A stretch of 64,000 nt of DNA from Alphaproteobacteria bacterium (GCA_030828505.1 JAURCJ010000001.1:1-64000), one strand, 5' to 3'. Numbered from the stretch's first letter, positions 51,323-61,508 are shown. Notes: generated by a model from the sequence alone, not told the origin. Program-made: numbers and translations.

Positions 51323-53392
51323 TTATTTACTATTATTTTTTATCCAAACTGCTGTATCATGAAATGCAGCTCCTCCATTCGGAGGGACAGGGTCTGAACC
51401 TACTAAAGTATTAATACCTTCTTTACCTATAAAGGCTTCACTGGGCCATATTCCTTCTACTATAACTACACCTTGCTGAAGTCCTTCAAATGATTCTACG
51501 TTTAATATTACTTTACCTCTATCATTACCTAATATTATTTCATCATTATCTGACAAATTTAATTTTTCTAAATCTAATGGATGAATTTTAGCTCGAGGCT
51601 TTGCCTCTTTCTTTTTTGATGAAAAAGTTTCTGTAAAAGAACTATTTAAATAATTATGAGCAGGTGCCGTCACTAGGCGAAATGGATGTTTTTCAGAAAT
51701 ATTTTCTGTAGTATCTTGAAAATCTGGATATTTTGGCATTTGACTATGGTAAGGCCCAATCTTTTTCCAATTAGGTTTAAAATGAAATTTTTTATCATCA
51801 TGACCAAAACCATTTATAAAATGAGAACTATTAAAATCAGGTTGTACATCTTTCCATCCATTTTTCTCTAATTCTAATAAACTTCCATGTTTTGAAATTT
51901 TTAAAGTATCATCAATTATCTCTCTTTCTGTCATTTTAAAGCCTTTATGATTAGCCCCCAATCTTTTAGCTAATTCAACTAAAACAAAATGATTTGACCT
52001 TGACTCTCCAACTGGTGTAATCAATTTAGGTCCAAAAGTAATATGTTGATGGCCACCAGCAATATATAAATCATCGTGTTCAACAAATGTAGTAGCTGGT
52101 AAAATAATATCTGCATATCTTGCAGTTTCAGTCATAAATTGCTCATGAACACATATAAATAAATTGTCCCTACTAAACCCCTGCCTAACTAGTGCACTCT
52201 CTGGAGACACAATTAAAGGATTAGTATTTTGAATAATCATACCATATATATTTTCACCATTTTTTAAAGCTTCTTTATCTCCAGTTAATATACTACCAAT
52301 TCTAGATTGATCTAAAACTCTTATATTCTTATCTATTACATCTAAACCTTCTATTAAAGTCTTATCAATTTTGTAAATATCTGCATTTTTATAAAATGCC
52401 CCACCTCCTTGATATTTCCATTTTCCGCAAACAGTGGAAAGTGATACTACTGAATGCATTGCTGACGCCCCATTTCTTTGACGAGCAAACCCATATCCCA
52501 ATCTTGTATAAACTCGTTCTGTACTTCCATATATTCTAGCTAACTCTTCAATTTCCATAATAGACAAGCCAGTAATATTAGAAGCCCATTTTGGAGTGAA
52601 TTTTTTTACATGCTTCTCTAAACCTATAGGATCATCAGTATATTTTTGCATATAGTTTCTATCAGCATAATTATCCCTGAACATAATATGAATTAATGAG
52701 CAGGCTAAAGCACCGTCAGTTCCAGGTTTAATAGCATAATGAATATCCGCTACTTTAGCTGTTCTGTTTAAATATGGGTCGATGACAATTAATTTAGCTT
52801 TCCTATCTTTTCTAGCTTTTTGTATATGCTTCATCACATTAACTTGCGTTGATGCCGGATTCCCCCCCCAAACTAAAATTATATCAGCAACTGCCATTTC
52901 TCTGGGGTCAGGTCCTGTAAATTTCCCAACGCCCGCTTTGAATCCACTATCAGTAATAGTATTACATATTGTTGAATGCTGACCAGAATATTTTAAATTA
53001 TGTCTTAACCTATTTATTCCGTCTCGTTGAACTAAACCCATTGTACCTGCATAATAATGAGGCCATATTGCCTCCGAACCATATTTTTGAGTAATTGTGA
53101 GAAAGTTATTGGCAACTTCATCCAAAGCATTTTCCCATGTTATTTCTTTAAAATCTCCAGACCCTTTATTACCAATTCTCATTAAAGGTTTTTTTAATCT
53201 ATTGGGATGATGAGTTCTTTCAGAATACCTACTTACTTTTGCACATACTACCCCAGAAGTGTATGTATTTTTTTTTGCACCTTTTACTTTAAATATATTG
53301 TTATTATCATGAGTTATTTCTAAAGCACATGTACTAGGGCAATCATGAGGACATGCACTGACTGATAAATTATATTTGATATTTTCTTTCAA
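51323..53392 (-). CDS. Molybdopterin oxidoreductase (DMSO-reductase family)
   Basis: 689 residues, start TTG (the only possible one). The N-terminal iron-sulfur motif is SACPHDCPSTC with a further Cys in GVVCAKVSRYSERTHHPNRL. The catalytic body has WGGNPASTQVNVM, the MGD-binding IIQNTNPLIVSPE and ARYADIILPATTFVEHDDLY blocks, and a C-terminal molybdopterin-dinucleotide domain (RAKIHPLDLEKLNLSDNDEI). The pattern is that of the cytoplasmic FdhF/BisC-like group. There is no signal peptide, so it acts in the cytoplasm. The substrate is unknown. Paired with the MsrP-like gene. Confidence 0.9.
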   Translation of the reverse strand: MKENIKYNLSVSACPHDCPSTCALEITHDNNNIFKVKGAKKNTYTSGVVCAKVSRYSERTHHPNRLKKPLMRIGNKGSGDFKEITWENALDEVANNFLTITQKYGSEAIWPHYYAGTMGLVQRDGINRLRHNLKYSGQHSTICNTITDSGFKAGVGKFTGPDPREMAVADIILVWGGNPASTQVNVMKHIQKARKDRKAKLIVIDPYLNRTAKVADIHYAIKPGTDGALACSLIHIMFRDNYADRNYMQKYTDDPIGLEKHVKKFTPKWASNITGLSIMEIEELARIYGSTERVYTRLGYGFARQRNGASAMHSVVSLSTVCGKWKYQGGGAFYKNADIYKIDKTLIEGLDVIDKNIRVLDQSRIGSILTGDKEALKNGENIYGMIIQNTNPLIVSPESALVRQGFSRDNLFICVHEQFMTETARYADIILPATTFVEHDDLYIAGGHQHITFGPKLITPVGESRSNHFVLVELAKRLGANHKGFKMTEREIIDDTLKISKHGSLLELEKNGWKDVQPDFNSSHFINGFGHDDKKFHFKPNWKKIGPYHSQMPKYPDFQDTTENISEKHPFRLVTAPAHNYLNSSFTETFSSKKKEAKPRAKIHPLDLEKLNLSDNDEIILGNDRGKVILNVESFEGLQQGVVIVEGIWPSEAFIGKEGINTLVGSDPVPPNGGAAFHDTAVWIKNNSK

Positions 53393-53465
53393 TTATATAA
53401 CCATTAAATTATTTTATTAAAATTTATATTATTATGCATAATAACGACTATAAAAAAACTAAATA

Positions 53466-54680
53466 TTAATTTAATTGTTCGCAGGCATTTTTAATTCTTT
53501 TGCATGCTTCCTCAAGAATTGCGTCCGAAGTAGCATAAGAAATTCTAAAAAAAGGATCAGCACCAAAAGCACTACCTGGCACTACTGCAACACCTTCAGA
53601 TTCCAATAAATAAGAAGAAAAATCTATAGAATTTGCAATTATTTTTCCATTACTAGTAGATTTTCCTATAATTCCAGAACAAGATGGATATACATAAAAT
53701 GCCCCTGATGGTTTAAGGCAAGATAATCCAACACAATTATTTAACATTTCAACAACCATATCACGCCTAATTCTAAATTTATCATTTCTTTCTGATAAAA
53801 ATTCTTCAGGCCCCTCTAAAGCTGCTAAAGCAGCCGCTTGACTAATAGAAGAAGGATTTGATGTAGACTGTGACTGTAATTTTGCCATTGCCGAAATTAA
53901 CGCTTTAGGACCTCCAGCATATCCTATTCTCCAACCTGTCATAGCATAAGCTTTAGAAACTCCATTAACAGTTAAAATTCTGTTTTTTAATCTAGGAACA
54001 ACCTCTGCAAGGGAAAAAAATTTAAAGTCATCATATATAATTTTTTCATATATATCATCAGACATAATAAAAATATTTTCAAAATCTAATAATAAATTTC
54101 CCAAGTCTTCAAGCTCATTCTTAGTATATGAAGATCCCGTCGGATTAGAAGGTGAATTAATTATAATCCATTTAGTTTTCTCAGAAATTTTATTTTTAAT
54201 ATCTTCAGACGTTACTTTAAAATTATTACTTTCTTTTCCTTCTACTATAATTGGCGTACCTCCTGCTAAAGAAACCATATCTGGATAAGAAACCCAGTAA
54301 GGTGCGGGAATAATGACCTCATCTCCTGGATTGATTGAACACATAAGAGCATTATATAATACCTGCTTACCTCCAACTGAAACAATTACCTCATCAATCT
54401 TATATTCAATATTATTATCTTTAGAAAATTTTTTTACTATTGCTTTTTTTAAAGCAGGAGTTCCATCAACTGCTGTATATTTAGTTTCACCATTTTTAAT
54501 AGCCTCAATAGCTGCATTTTTAATATGATCAGGAGTATCAAAATCTGGCTCACCTGCCCCTAAACCGATAACGTCCTTTCCTGCAGCTTTCATTTCGGCA
54601 GCCAGCTTAGTTACAGCCATAGTAGGTGAAGGTTTTATAAGTGACATCCTTTCAGCGATTAAAGTGTTCATATTAGTCAT
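53466..54680 (-). CDS. aspC: Class I pyridoxal-phosphate aminotransferase, aspartate aminotransferase type
   Basis: 404 residues. IGLGAGEPDFDTPDHIKNAA at the start, TKYTAVDGTPALKKAI, the NPTG block (NSPSNPTGSSY), the PLP Lys in GVSKAYAMTGWRIGYAGG and the final RISYATSD are those of subgroup I-gamma aspartate/prephenate aminotransferases. It moves the amino group between aspartate and 2-oxoglutarate in the cytoplasm and can also serve arogenate synthesis. It lies divergent from another class I aminotransferase at 54805. Confidence 0.92.
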   Translation of the reverse strand: MTNMNTLIAERMSLIKPSPTMAVTKLAAEMKAAGKDVIGLGAGEPDFDTPDHIKNAAIEAIKNGETKYTAVDGTPALKKAIVKKFSKDNNIEYKIDEVIVSVGGKQVLYNALMCSINPGDEVIIPAPYWVSYPDMVSLAGGTPIIVEGKESNNFKVTSEDIKNKISEKTKWIIINSPSNPTGSSYTKNELEDLGNLLLDFENIFIMSDDIYEKIIYDDFKFFSLAEVVPRLKNRILTVNGVSKAYAMTGWRIGYAGGPKALISAMAKLQSQSTSNPSSISQAAALAALEGPEEFLSERNDKFRIRRDMVVEMLNNCVGLSCLKPSGAFYVYPSCSGIIGKSTSNGKIIANSIDFSSYLLESEGVAVVPGSAFGADPFFRISYATSDAILEEACKRIKNACEQLN

Positions 54681-54804
54681 TATATTTTTCTCTCAAGCAA
54701 ATTGATGTTTTAAAAAAATTATTTTAAGTTATAAATATAGTTATATGTCTAAATTCAATTAAAAAGTAAATAAATATAATAATAAATTAAGAAAGAGGTA
54801 AATT

Positions 54805-55989
54805 TTGTCTAATTATCAAATTTCCGAAAATATGTTAAATTTAGGAACAGAAAATGCTTTTGTAGTTCTGGCTAGGGCAGCAGAACTTGAAAGACAGGGT
54901 CATGACGTTATAAACTTAGGAATTGGACAACCTGACTTTAAAACTGCTGATAATATAGTTGAAGCTGCAATTAAAGCTCTTAAAGACGGTCATCATGGAT
55001 ATACACCTGGTAACGGAATATTAGAACTCAGAGAAGCGGTCGCCTCAGATATTTTCAATAGACATAATGTAGATGTTAACCCTGATCAAGTTGTGATTGT
55101 TCCGGGTGGAAAAGTAACCATGTGGAACTGTATATTGATGTTTGGAGGAGAAGGAAAAGAAATATTATATCCTAATCCTGGATTTCCTATTTATGAAAGT
55201 GCAATAAAGTTTTCTGGTGCTAAAGCTGTACCTATTCCACTTCTAGAAAAAAATAATTTTTCCTTTGATCCTGAAGAAACTATTTCATTAATTAATGAAA
55301 ATACAAGTTTAATAATAATAAACTCGCCTGCTAATCCAACTGGAGGAATGATAAAAAAAGAATTATTAGATGTATTTGTAAAAAAATTGGAAGAGTTTCC
55401 CAACGTAAGCATTTTATCAGATGAAATCTACTCTCATATTTTATATGATAATGATTATTACTCAATGCTAAACTATAATTCTATCTTTGACAGATTGATA
55501 ATTTTAGATGGTTGGTCTAAAACCTACGCTATGACAGGTTGGAGAATAGGATATGGTATATGGCCTCTTAAATTAGCCGACAAAGCTACAAGATTAAATA
55601 TTAATTCTGTCTCATGCACTAATGCTGCTACTCAATATGCTGCTATAGAAGCTTTAAAAGGCCCTCAAGACCAAGTAAAAAAAATGATTGATGAATTTAA
55701 TAAAAGAAAAAATTTAATAGTTGAAAAAACTAATGAAATTCCTGGTATGCACTCGCAAATGCCAGAAGGAGCTTTTTATACTATGCCAAATATTAAAGAA
55801 ACTAAATTATCTTCAAAAGAAATGGAAACACTTCTTTTAGAGAAATTAAAAATCGCCACAGTAGCAGGAACTAGCTTCGGAGAATATGGAGAGGGTTATA
55901 TTAGATTTTCATATGCAAATTCACAAAGTAATATATTAAAAGCACTAAATAGAATACATGAATATGCTATAGAAAATAAATGGGGATAA
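54805..55989 (+). CDS. Class I aminotransferase (second copy)
   Basis: 394 residues, start TTG with AGAGGT six bases upstream. INLGIGQPDFKTADNIVEAA, GHHGYTPGNGILELREAV, NSPANPTGGMI, the PLP Lys in GWSKTYAMTGWRIGYG and the terminal RFSYANSQ are complete. It differs from the 53466 gene in the loop sequences, so it is a related but separate enzyme, perhaps for aromatic, aspartate or branched substrates. It is the first gene of a plus-strand group with uvrB 14 bp further on. Confidence 0.88.
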   Translation: MSNYQISENMLNLGTENAFVVLARAAELERQGHDVINLGIGQPDFKTADNIVEAAIKALKDGHHGYTPGNGILELREAVASDIFNRHNVDVNPDQVVIVPGGKVTMWNCILMFGGEGKEILYPNPGFPIYESAIKFSGAKAVPIPLLEKNNFSFDPEETISLINENTSLIIINSPANPTGGMIKKELLDVFVKKLEEFPNVSILSDEIYSHILYDNDYYSMLNYNSIFDRLIILDGWSKTYAMTGWRIGYGIWPLKLADKATRLNINSVSCTNAATQYAAIEALKGPQDQVKKMIDEFNKRKNLIVEKTNEIPGMHSQMPEGAFYTMPNIKETKLSSKEMETLLLEKLKIATVAGTSFGEYGEGYIRFSYANSQSNILKALNRIHEYAIENKWG

Positions 55990-56003
55990 TATATATATAA
56001 ATA

Positions 56004-57992
56004 ATGGAAATTTCTAAAAACTTTAAAATTGTCTCAGATTTTAAACCTTCAGGTGATCAGCCGAAAGCTATAAAAAAATTAAGTGAAGGTTTAAAAAAAA
56101 ATTACCTAAATCAGGTTTTACTAGGAGTAACTGGTTCAGGTAAAACTTTTACAATGGCAAAAACAATAGAAAAATTACAACGGCCGGCTCTTATTTTAGC
56201 TCCAAATAAAACTTTAGCTGCTCAACTATATGGAGAAATGAAAACTTTATTTCCTGAAAATGCTGTAGAATACTTTGTTTCATACTATGACTATTATCAG
56301 CCTGAAGCATATGTAGCTAGAACAAATACTTATATAGAAAAAGACGCCTCAATAAATGAGCAAATAGATAGAATGAGACATTCTACTACAAGATCTTTAT
56401 TTGAAAGAAAAGACGTTATAATTGTTGCAAGCGTATCCTGTATATATGGAATAGGACCAGTAGAAAATTATTCAAAAATGATAATTGATATTAATAGAAA
56501 TGATATTTGTGACAGAACAAACTTAATAAAATCATTAGTTTCTCTTCAATATAAAAGAAACGATCATAATTTTAATAGAGGTAATTTTAGAGTAATTGGA
56601 GATATTATTGAGGTTTTTCCCTCTCATTTAGAGGATAGAGCATGGAGAATAGATTTATTTGGAGATGAAATAGAGTTTATATCAGAATTTGATCCATTAA
56701 CAGGACATAAAATAACTGATCATCAACAAGTAAAAATATATTCTAATAGTCATTATATTACTAATAGACCTACTTTAGAACAAGCAATGGTAAATATAAA
56801 AAATGACTTACAGTTAAGAATTAAAGAATTTAAACAAGAAAAAAAATTAATTGAAGCTCAAAGATTAGAGGAAAGAACTAATTTTGACTTAGAAATGTTA
56901 GAAATATCTGGAACATGTTCTGGAATAGAAAATTATTCTAGGTATTTAACTGGAAGACTTCCTGGAAAAGCTCCACCTACCCTATTTGAATACCTTCCAA
57001 ATGACACAGTATTATTTGTTGATGAAAGTCATGTAACTATTCCTCAGATTAATGGAATGTATAAAGGAGATTATAGTCGAAAATCTAATTTATCAGAATT
57101 TGGCTTTAGATTACCTAGTTGTATAGATAATAGACCATTAAAATTTGAAGAATGGGATAAAATGAGACCCGAAACTATATTTGTTTCTGCAACACCTAGT
57201 AACTGGGAATTAGAGCAAACTCATGGTGAATTTATAGAACAAATTATCAGGCCTACAGGGCTTACCGATCCTAAATGTCAAGTACATCCGGCGACTAATC
57301 AAATAGATGATGTAATATACCAATGCAAAGAAACTATTAAATCTGGTTACAGATGCTTAATTACTGTTTTAACAAAAAAGATGGCTGAAGATTTAACCGA
57401 ATACATGAATGATCTAGGTCTTAAAGTACAATATATGCACTCTGATATTGATACTCTAGAAAGAATAGAAATAATTCAAAATTTAAGAAAAGGTACATAT
57501 GATATCCTGATTGGCATAAACTTATTAAGAGAAGGTCTTGATATTCCAGAGTGTGCCTTAGTAGCAATTTGTGATGCTGATAAAGAAGGGTTTTTAAGGT
57601 CTCATAGGTCACTAATTCAAACAATAGGAAGAGCAGCTAGAAATGTTGATGGAAGAGTAGTTTTATATGCAGATACTATAACTAAATCTATTGATACTGC
57701 TTTAAAAGAAACAGAAAGAAGAAGGAATAAACAAATTCAATGGAATAAAGCTAATAATATTGTACCTAAATCAATTATAAAAAATATTAATAATATTATA
57801 GATTTGGAAGTAAAAGAAGAAGTTATAGACAATAAAAATAAATCAAGTGCTGCTAAACATAATATTAATAAGCATATAAAAGAGCTAAAAAAAGAAATGT
57901 TAACTTTTGCTACAGAATTAAAATTTGAAAAAGCTGCTGAAATTAGAGATGAAATAAAAAGATTAGAGAATATAGAATTAGGAATTAATTAA
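56004..57992 (+). CDS. uvrB: Excinuclease ABC subunit B
   Basis: 662 residues. Walker A LGVTGSGKT at 40-48, the beta-hairpin that enters the DNA strand (YYDYYQPEAYV near 95), motif II DESHVT, motif V with GINLLREGLDIPE, motif VI QTIGRAARN and a C-terminal UVR coiled coil (LTFATELKFEKAAEIRDEIKRLENIE). It verifies DNA damage after UvrA and recruits UvrC. It is probably cotranscribed with the aminotransferase upstream; no SOS box was noticed, though I did not look exhaustively. Confidence 0.97.
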   Translation: MEISKNFKIVSDFKPSGDQPKAIKKLSEGLKKNYLNQVLLGVTGSGKTFTMAKTIEKLQRPALILAPNKTLAAQLYGEMKTLFPENAVEYFVSYYDYYQPEAYVARTNTYIEKDASINEQIDRMRHSTTRSLFERKDVIIVASVSCIYGIGPVENYSKMIIDINRNDICDRTNLIKSLVSLQYKRNDHNFNRGNFRVIGDIIEVFPSHLEDRAWRIDLFGDEIEFISEFDPLTGHKITDHQQVKIYSNSHYITNRPTLEQAMVNIKNDLQLRIKEFKQEKKLIEAQRLEERTNFDLEMLEISGTCSGIENYSRYLTGRLPGKAPPTLFEYLPNDTVLFVDESHVTIPQINGMYKGDYSRKSNLSEFGFRLPSCIDNRPLKFEEWDKMRPETIFVSATPSNWELEQTHGEFIEQIIRPTGLTDPKCQVHPATNQIDDVIYQCKETIKSGYRCLITVLTKKMAEDLTEYMNDLGLKVQYMHSDIDTLERIEIIQNLRKGTYDILIGINLLREGLDIPECALVAICDADKEGFLRSHRSLIQTIGRAARNVDGRVVLYADTITKSIDTALKETERRRNKQIQWNKANNIVPKSIIKNINNIIDLEVKEEVIDNKNKSSAAKHNINKHIKELKKEMLTFATELKFEKAAEIRDEIKRLENIELGIN

Positions 57993-58015
57993 ATAATAAA
58001 TAAAGGTAAAATAAA

Positions 58016-58786
58016 TTGATTGATAAAAATAAGAATGTACTTGTTACTGGCGCGGCAAAACGCATAGGAGCTTCTATAGCAAAGTCTTTTGCATCTAAAA
58101 ATTGGAATGTAGCTTTACATTATAATAAATCTAAAAAAGAAACTGAGCTATTATCTAAAGAATTAAAAAACAAATATAAAATTAAAACCATATGTTTACA
58201 TGCAGATTTAAATGATTTAGGCCAAATTAACAAATTGATACCTCTAGCAAAAAATAATATAGGCCCTATTTCGTGTCTAATTAATAATGCCGCTAGTTTT
58301 GAATATGATTCAATAGAAACAGCATCTTTAGAAAGCTGGAATATGCATATAAATACAAATATTAGAGCACCATTATTTCTTAGTCAAAGTTTCACTAAAA
58401 ACTTAGATAAGAAATTTAAAGGAAATATTATAAATATAATAGACCAAAGAGTATGGAACCTAACTCCTCATTTTACAACCTATACACTTTCTAAATCAGC
58501 ATTATGGACTTTAACACAAACTTTAGCTCTATCTCTAAGCCCAAAAATAAGGGTAAATGCTATTGGTCCAGGCCCTACCTTAAAAAGTAAAATGCAATCT
58601 ATGAAACAATTTAGAGATCAATATAAACGTATGCCTTTAAAAGTTCCTACTAGTTTAGATGAAATTTCATCTTTTATCGAACTAATAATTAATAGCCCAT
58701 CTATGACAGGGCAAATGATAGCTTTAGATGGAGGGCAACATTTAGGATGGTCACAAAATGAAGATAATAATTTCAAGGAAGATTAA
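58016..58786 (+). CDS. SDR oxidoreductase (pteridine-reductase-like)
   Basis: 256 residues, start TTG after AAAGG. NAD(P) motif VTGAAKRIGASIAKSF and Tyr-Lys pair in TTYTLSKSALWTL; the NAIGPGP block and the final LDGGQHLGW are seen in pteridine-reductase-like SDRs. Directly followed, one base on, by folB, in the conserved alphaproteobacterial order. A role in reducing a pterin or a related step of folate metabolism is therefore likely but not proven. Confidence 0.88.
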   Translation: MIDKNKNVLVTGAAKRIGASIAKSFASKNWNVALHYNKSKKETELLSKELKNKYKIKTICLHADLNDLGQINKLIPLAKNNIGPISCLINNAASFEYDSIETASLESWNMHINTNIRAPLFLSQSFTKNLDKKFKGNIINIIDQRVWNLTPHFTTYTLSKSALWTLTQTLALSLSPKIRVNAIGPGPTLKSKMQSMKQFRDQYKRMPLKVPTSLDEISSFIELIINSPSMTGQMIALDGGQHLGWSQNEDNNFKED

Positions 58787-59149
58787 ATGTCAGATTTAAA
58801 TATGCATAGATGGGTAAAAGTAAATAATTTTGAGACATTAATGAAACTTGGAGTCTACGCTAAGGAACAAATTACAGCGCAAAGAGTTATTATAGATGTT
58901 TCATTAGAAGTTAATGTAAATTCTCATGACGATAATATTAAAAACGTACTGTCTTATGAAAAAATTATAGAGATAATTAATAGTATTTCTAAACAAAATC
59001 ATAAGTATTTAGCTGAAACCGTTGCAGAAAATATTGCTATAAAATGCCTTCAATTAGATACAGCTAAATCTGTACACGTGTCATTAAAAAAACCAGATAT
59101 TATTTCTGGCAAAACAGTCGTAGGTGTAGAAGTAAAATTAAACAAGTAA
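58787..59149 (+). CDS. folB: Dihydroneopterin aldolase FolB
   Basis: 120 residues. The family is recognised by RWVKVNNFETLMKLGVYAKEQITAQRVIIDVSLEVN, LSYEKIIEIINSI and the terminal LKKPDIISGKTVVGVEVKL. It cleaves or epimerises dihydroneopterin in folate synthesis, in the cytoplasm. The SDR gene upstream is part of the same unit. A terminator follows at 59172. Confidence 0.93.
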   Translation: MSDLNMHRWVKVNNFETLMKLGVYAKEQITAQRVIIDVSLEVNVNSHDDNIKNVLSYEKIIEIINSISKQNHKYLAETVAENIAIKCLQLDTAKSVHVSLKKPDIISGKTVVGVEVKLNK

Positions 59150-59171
59150 TTTAACGTTTATATTTCAATTT

Positions 59172-59204
59172 TTACATAAATTACTGATTTGTAAGTTTTT
59201 TTTT
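59172..59204 (+). terminator. Rho-independent terminator after folB
   Basis: Stem TTAC(at)AAAT (59172-59181)/ATTTGTAA (59087+100 to 59194) with a small bulge and a 5-nt loop, then nine T at 59196-59204. Placed 22 bp after the folB stop. Confidence 0.6.
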
Positions 59205-59555
59205 CAACAAAATATAATTATTTGCTAAAATTAATTAAAATAATATAAATTATGTATATTATTTTTATATAAAAATTATAAAAAATGCCAGAATTCTGCT
59301 ATTTTTAATAGCCTGATTAAAAAATAAGCAATTTATATAAGCGCCCTTAATTTCTAACAATTTTTAGTATAAATACTTACTATATCCACCTACTTATCCA
59401 CAGATTCGGTGGATACTTTTTTTATGGCTGTTTTCCAAGGTTTAAGATAAAAAACAATTGGTTTTTAATAATAAAAATAGTCAATAAAAAAAATAAAGAT
59501 ATTTTATATTTTATAATTACAATTATATTATTAGATATATAAATAGGGTTTTTTT
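59205..59555. other. 351-bp gene-free region with orphan hairpin and DnaA-box-like sites
   Basis: No protein-coding frame is convincing. It is A+T-rich and holds a perfect palindrome CAGAATTCTG (59289-59298), a strong hairpin with T7 at 59383-59423 and a perfect DnaA box TTATCCACA (59394-59402) in its loop. The start of uvrC, with AGGG before it, closes the region. It could carry a small RNA on the plus strand ending at the hairpin. Confidence 0.5.
59383..59423 (+). terminator. Strong orphan rho-independent terminator
   Basis: Perfect 8-bp stem TATCCACC (59383-59390)/GGTGGATA (59408-59415), 17-nt loop, then CTTTTTTT. folB already has a terminator 180 bp upstream and no plus-strand gene lies between, so this one may end a small RNA. 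Confidence 0.65.
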
Positions 59556-61508
59556 ATGATAGTATCTTCTAGTTTTAAGCACGGTTCAGAAATTGTTAAA
59601 AAATTTTTACCAAAGGTAAGTAATTCCCCAGGTATATATTTTATGTATGATAAAAATAAAACTGTTTTATATATAGGTAAAGCAAAAAACCTGTATAAAA
59701 GAATTAGTTCTTATACTAAACAAGTAAATATGTCCGTCAGAATACAAAGAATGGTATCCCATATAGACTCTATTGATTATTTAACAACGGACCATGAAGC
59801 TTCTGCTCTAATTTTAGAAGCAAATATGATAAAAAAACATAAACCCAAATATAATATATTATTACGTGATGATAAATCATACCCTTATATATTATTAAGG
59901 AAAGATCATAATTGGCAACAAATAGTTAAAGCAAGAGGAAATAAATTACCAAATAAAGGAGACTATTTTGGACCATTTGCATCAGTAGATGCAGTTCATA
60001 AAACTTTAAATGCAATGCAAAGAGCTTTTCCATTAAGAACTTGCAGTGATAATGAAATTAATAATAGAAAAAGACCATGTATTCAATATCAAATTAATCG
60101 ATGCGCAGGACCATGTGTAAAACTCATAAGCAAGAACAATTATTTAAAGATAGTAAAAGATGCAAAATTATTTTTATTAGGCAAAAATAATAACTTACAG
60201 CCAAAGTTAGAAAAAGAAATGGAACTAGCTTCAAGTAATATGAAATATGAAGAAGCGGCAATATTAAGAGATAGAATAAGAGCTCTTAATTTTATTCAAA
60301 AAGCGGAGGGAGCAGATTTCAGAAATATTAAAGACGCTGATATATTTGCTATTACTTCAATAGAAAATAATAATTTTAATAAAGATTTTATAAATAAAAG
60401 TAATATTTATTTTGCTATACAAGTATTTTTCTTTAGATCAGGAAAAAATTTTGGTAATAGAACACATTATATAAAATTTATTGATAAAACCTCAATTAAC
60501 TCCATTTTAAGCAGTTTTATTCCTCAATTTTATGTAAATCAAACTCCCCCTCCTATGATATTAGTAAGTCATTTACCAGATGATTATAAACTAATTGAAA
60601 AGGCCTTTTTTCTGGAACATAAAGCTAAAATAAAAATTATTTGTCCTATTAAAGGAGAAAATAAAAAAGCAATTAATATGGGAATAAATAATGCTAAACG
60701 TTCCCTTGCAAAAAAAATGTCTGAGTTCACAACACATTCTAATTTACTTAATTCTTTATCAAGCTCACTAAAAATGCCTAAAATACCTAATAGAATTGAA
60801 ATTTATGATAATTCTCATTTAAATGGCTCCAATATGATAGGCGTAATGGTTGTATCATCAAACTTAGGTTTTGAAAAAAATCAATATAGAAAATTTAATT
60901 TAAAAAATAATATTAGATTATTTAAAAGTAATGATGATTATGGAATGATTGAAGAAGTTTTTTATAGAAGGTTTAACAATATTACTCCTAAAAAAAGTAA
61001 ATATTTATCACTTCCTGATTTAATAATATTAGATGGAGGAAAAGGACAAGTTAATATAGCCTGCAATGTTTTACAAAAATTAAATATAAAGAACATTACT
61101 GTCATAGGAGTATCTAAAGGTAAAGAAAGAAATTCAGGTAATGAAAAAATACATTTTTCGAAGATTAAATCATTTATTCCTGCAGGAATAGAAAATAACC
61201 CCAATTTTAATCCTCTAATTTTAGATAAGAACAATCCAGTTTTATATTTTATTCAAAGACTTAGAGATGAGGCACATAGATTTGCTATAACTTCTCAGAG
61301 AAAAAAGCATTTATCAAATGTAAAAAAATCAATTTTAAGTGATATTCCAGGTATAGGGCCAAAAAAAAGAAAGGCTTTAATGATGCAATTCGGCTCTGTA
61401 AAAGGTATTTCTGAAGCTCGTTTAGAAGAACTAAAACAAGTAAAAGGAATTAGCAGTAATTTATCAAATGAAATATTTAATTATTTTAAATCGACAAAAA
61501 ACAATTAA
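59556..61508 (+). CDS. uvrC: Excinuclease ABC subunit C
   Basis: 650 residues, start ATG after AGGG. The N-terminal GIY-YIG nuclease is PGIYFMYDKNKTVLYIGKAKNLYKRI, then a UVR helical pair (ASSNMKYEEAAILRDRIRAL), the RNase-H-like endonuclease domain (IEIYDNSHLNGSNMIGVMVV, LIILDGGKGQVN) and the helix-hairpin-helix pair at the C-terminus (LSDIPGIGPKKRKALMMQFGSVKGI). It cuts the damaged strand on both sides. Followed by pgsA, an arrangement common to alphaproteobacteria. Confidence 0.97.
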   Translation: MIVSSSFKHGSEIVKKFLPKVSNSPGIYFMYDKNKTVLYIGKAKNLYKRISSYTKQVNMSVRIQRMVSHIDSIDYLTTDHEASALILEANMIKKHKPKYNILLRDDKSYPYILLRKDHNWQQIVKARGNKLPNKGDYFGPFASVDAVHKTLNAMQRAFPLRTCSDNEINNRKRPCIQYQINRCAGPCVKLISKNNYLKIVKDAKLFLLGKNNNLQPKLEKEMELASSNMKYEEAAILRDRIRALNFIQKAEGADFRNIKDADIFAITSIENNNFNKDFINKSNIYFAIQVFFFRSGKNFGNRTHYIKFIDKTSINSILSSFIPQFYVNQTPPPMILVSHLPDDYKLIEKAFFLEHKAKIKIICPIKGENKKAINMGINNAKRSLAKKMSEFTTHSNLLNSLSSSLKMPKIPNRIEIYDNSHLNGSNMIGVMVVSSNLGFEKNQYRKFNLKNNIRLFKSNDDYGMIEEVFYRRFNNITPKKSKYLSLPDLIILDGGKGQVNIACNVLQKLNIKNITVIGVSKGKERNSGNEKIHFSKIKSFIPAGIENNPNFNPLILDKNNPVLYFIQRLRDEAHRFAITSQRKKHLSNVKKSILSDIPGIGPKKRKALMMQFGSVKGISEARLEELKQVKGISSNLSNEIFNYFKSTKNN

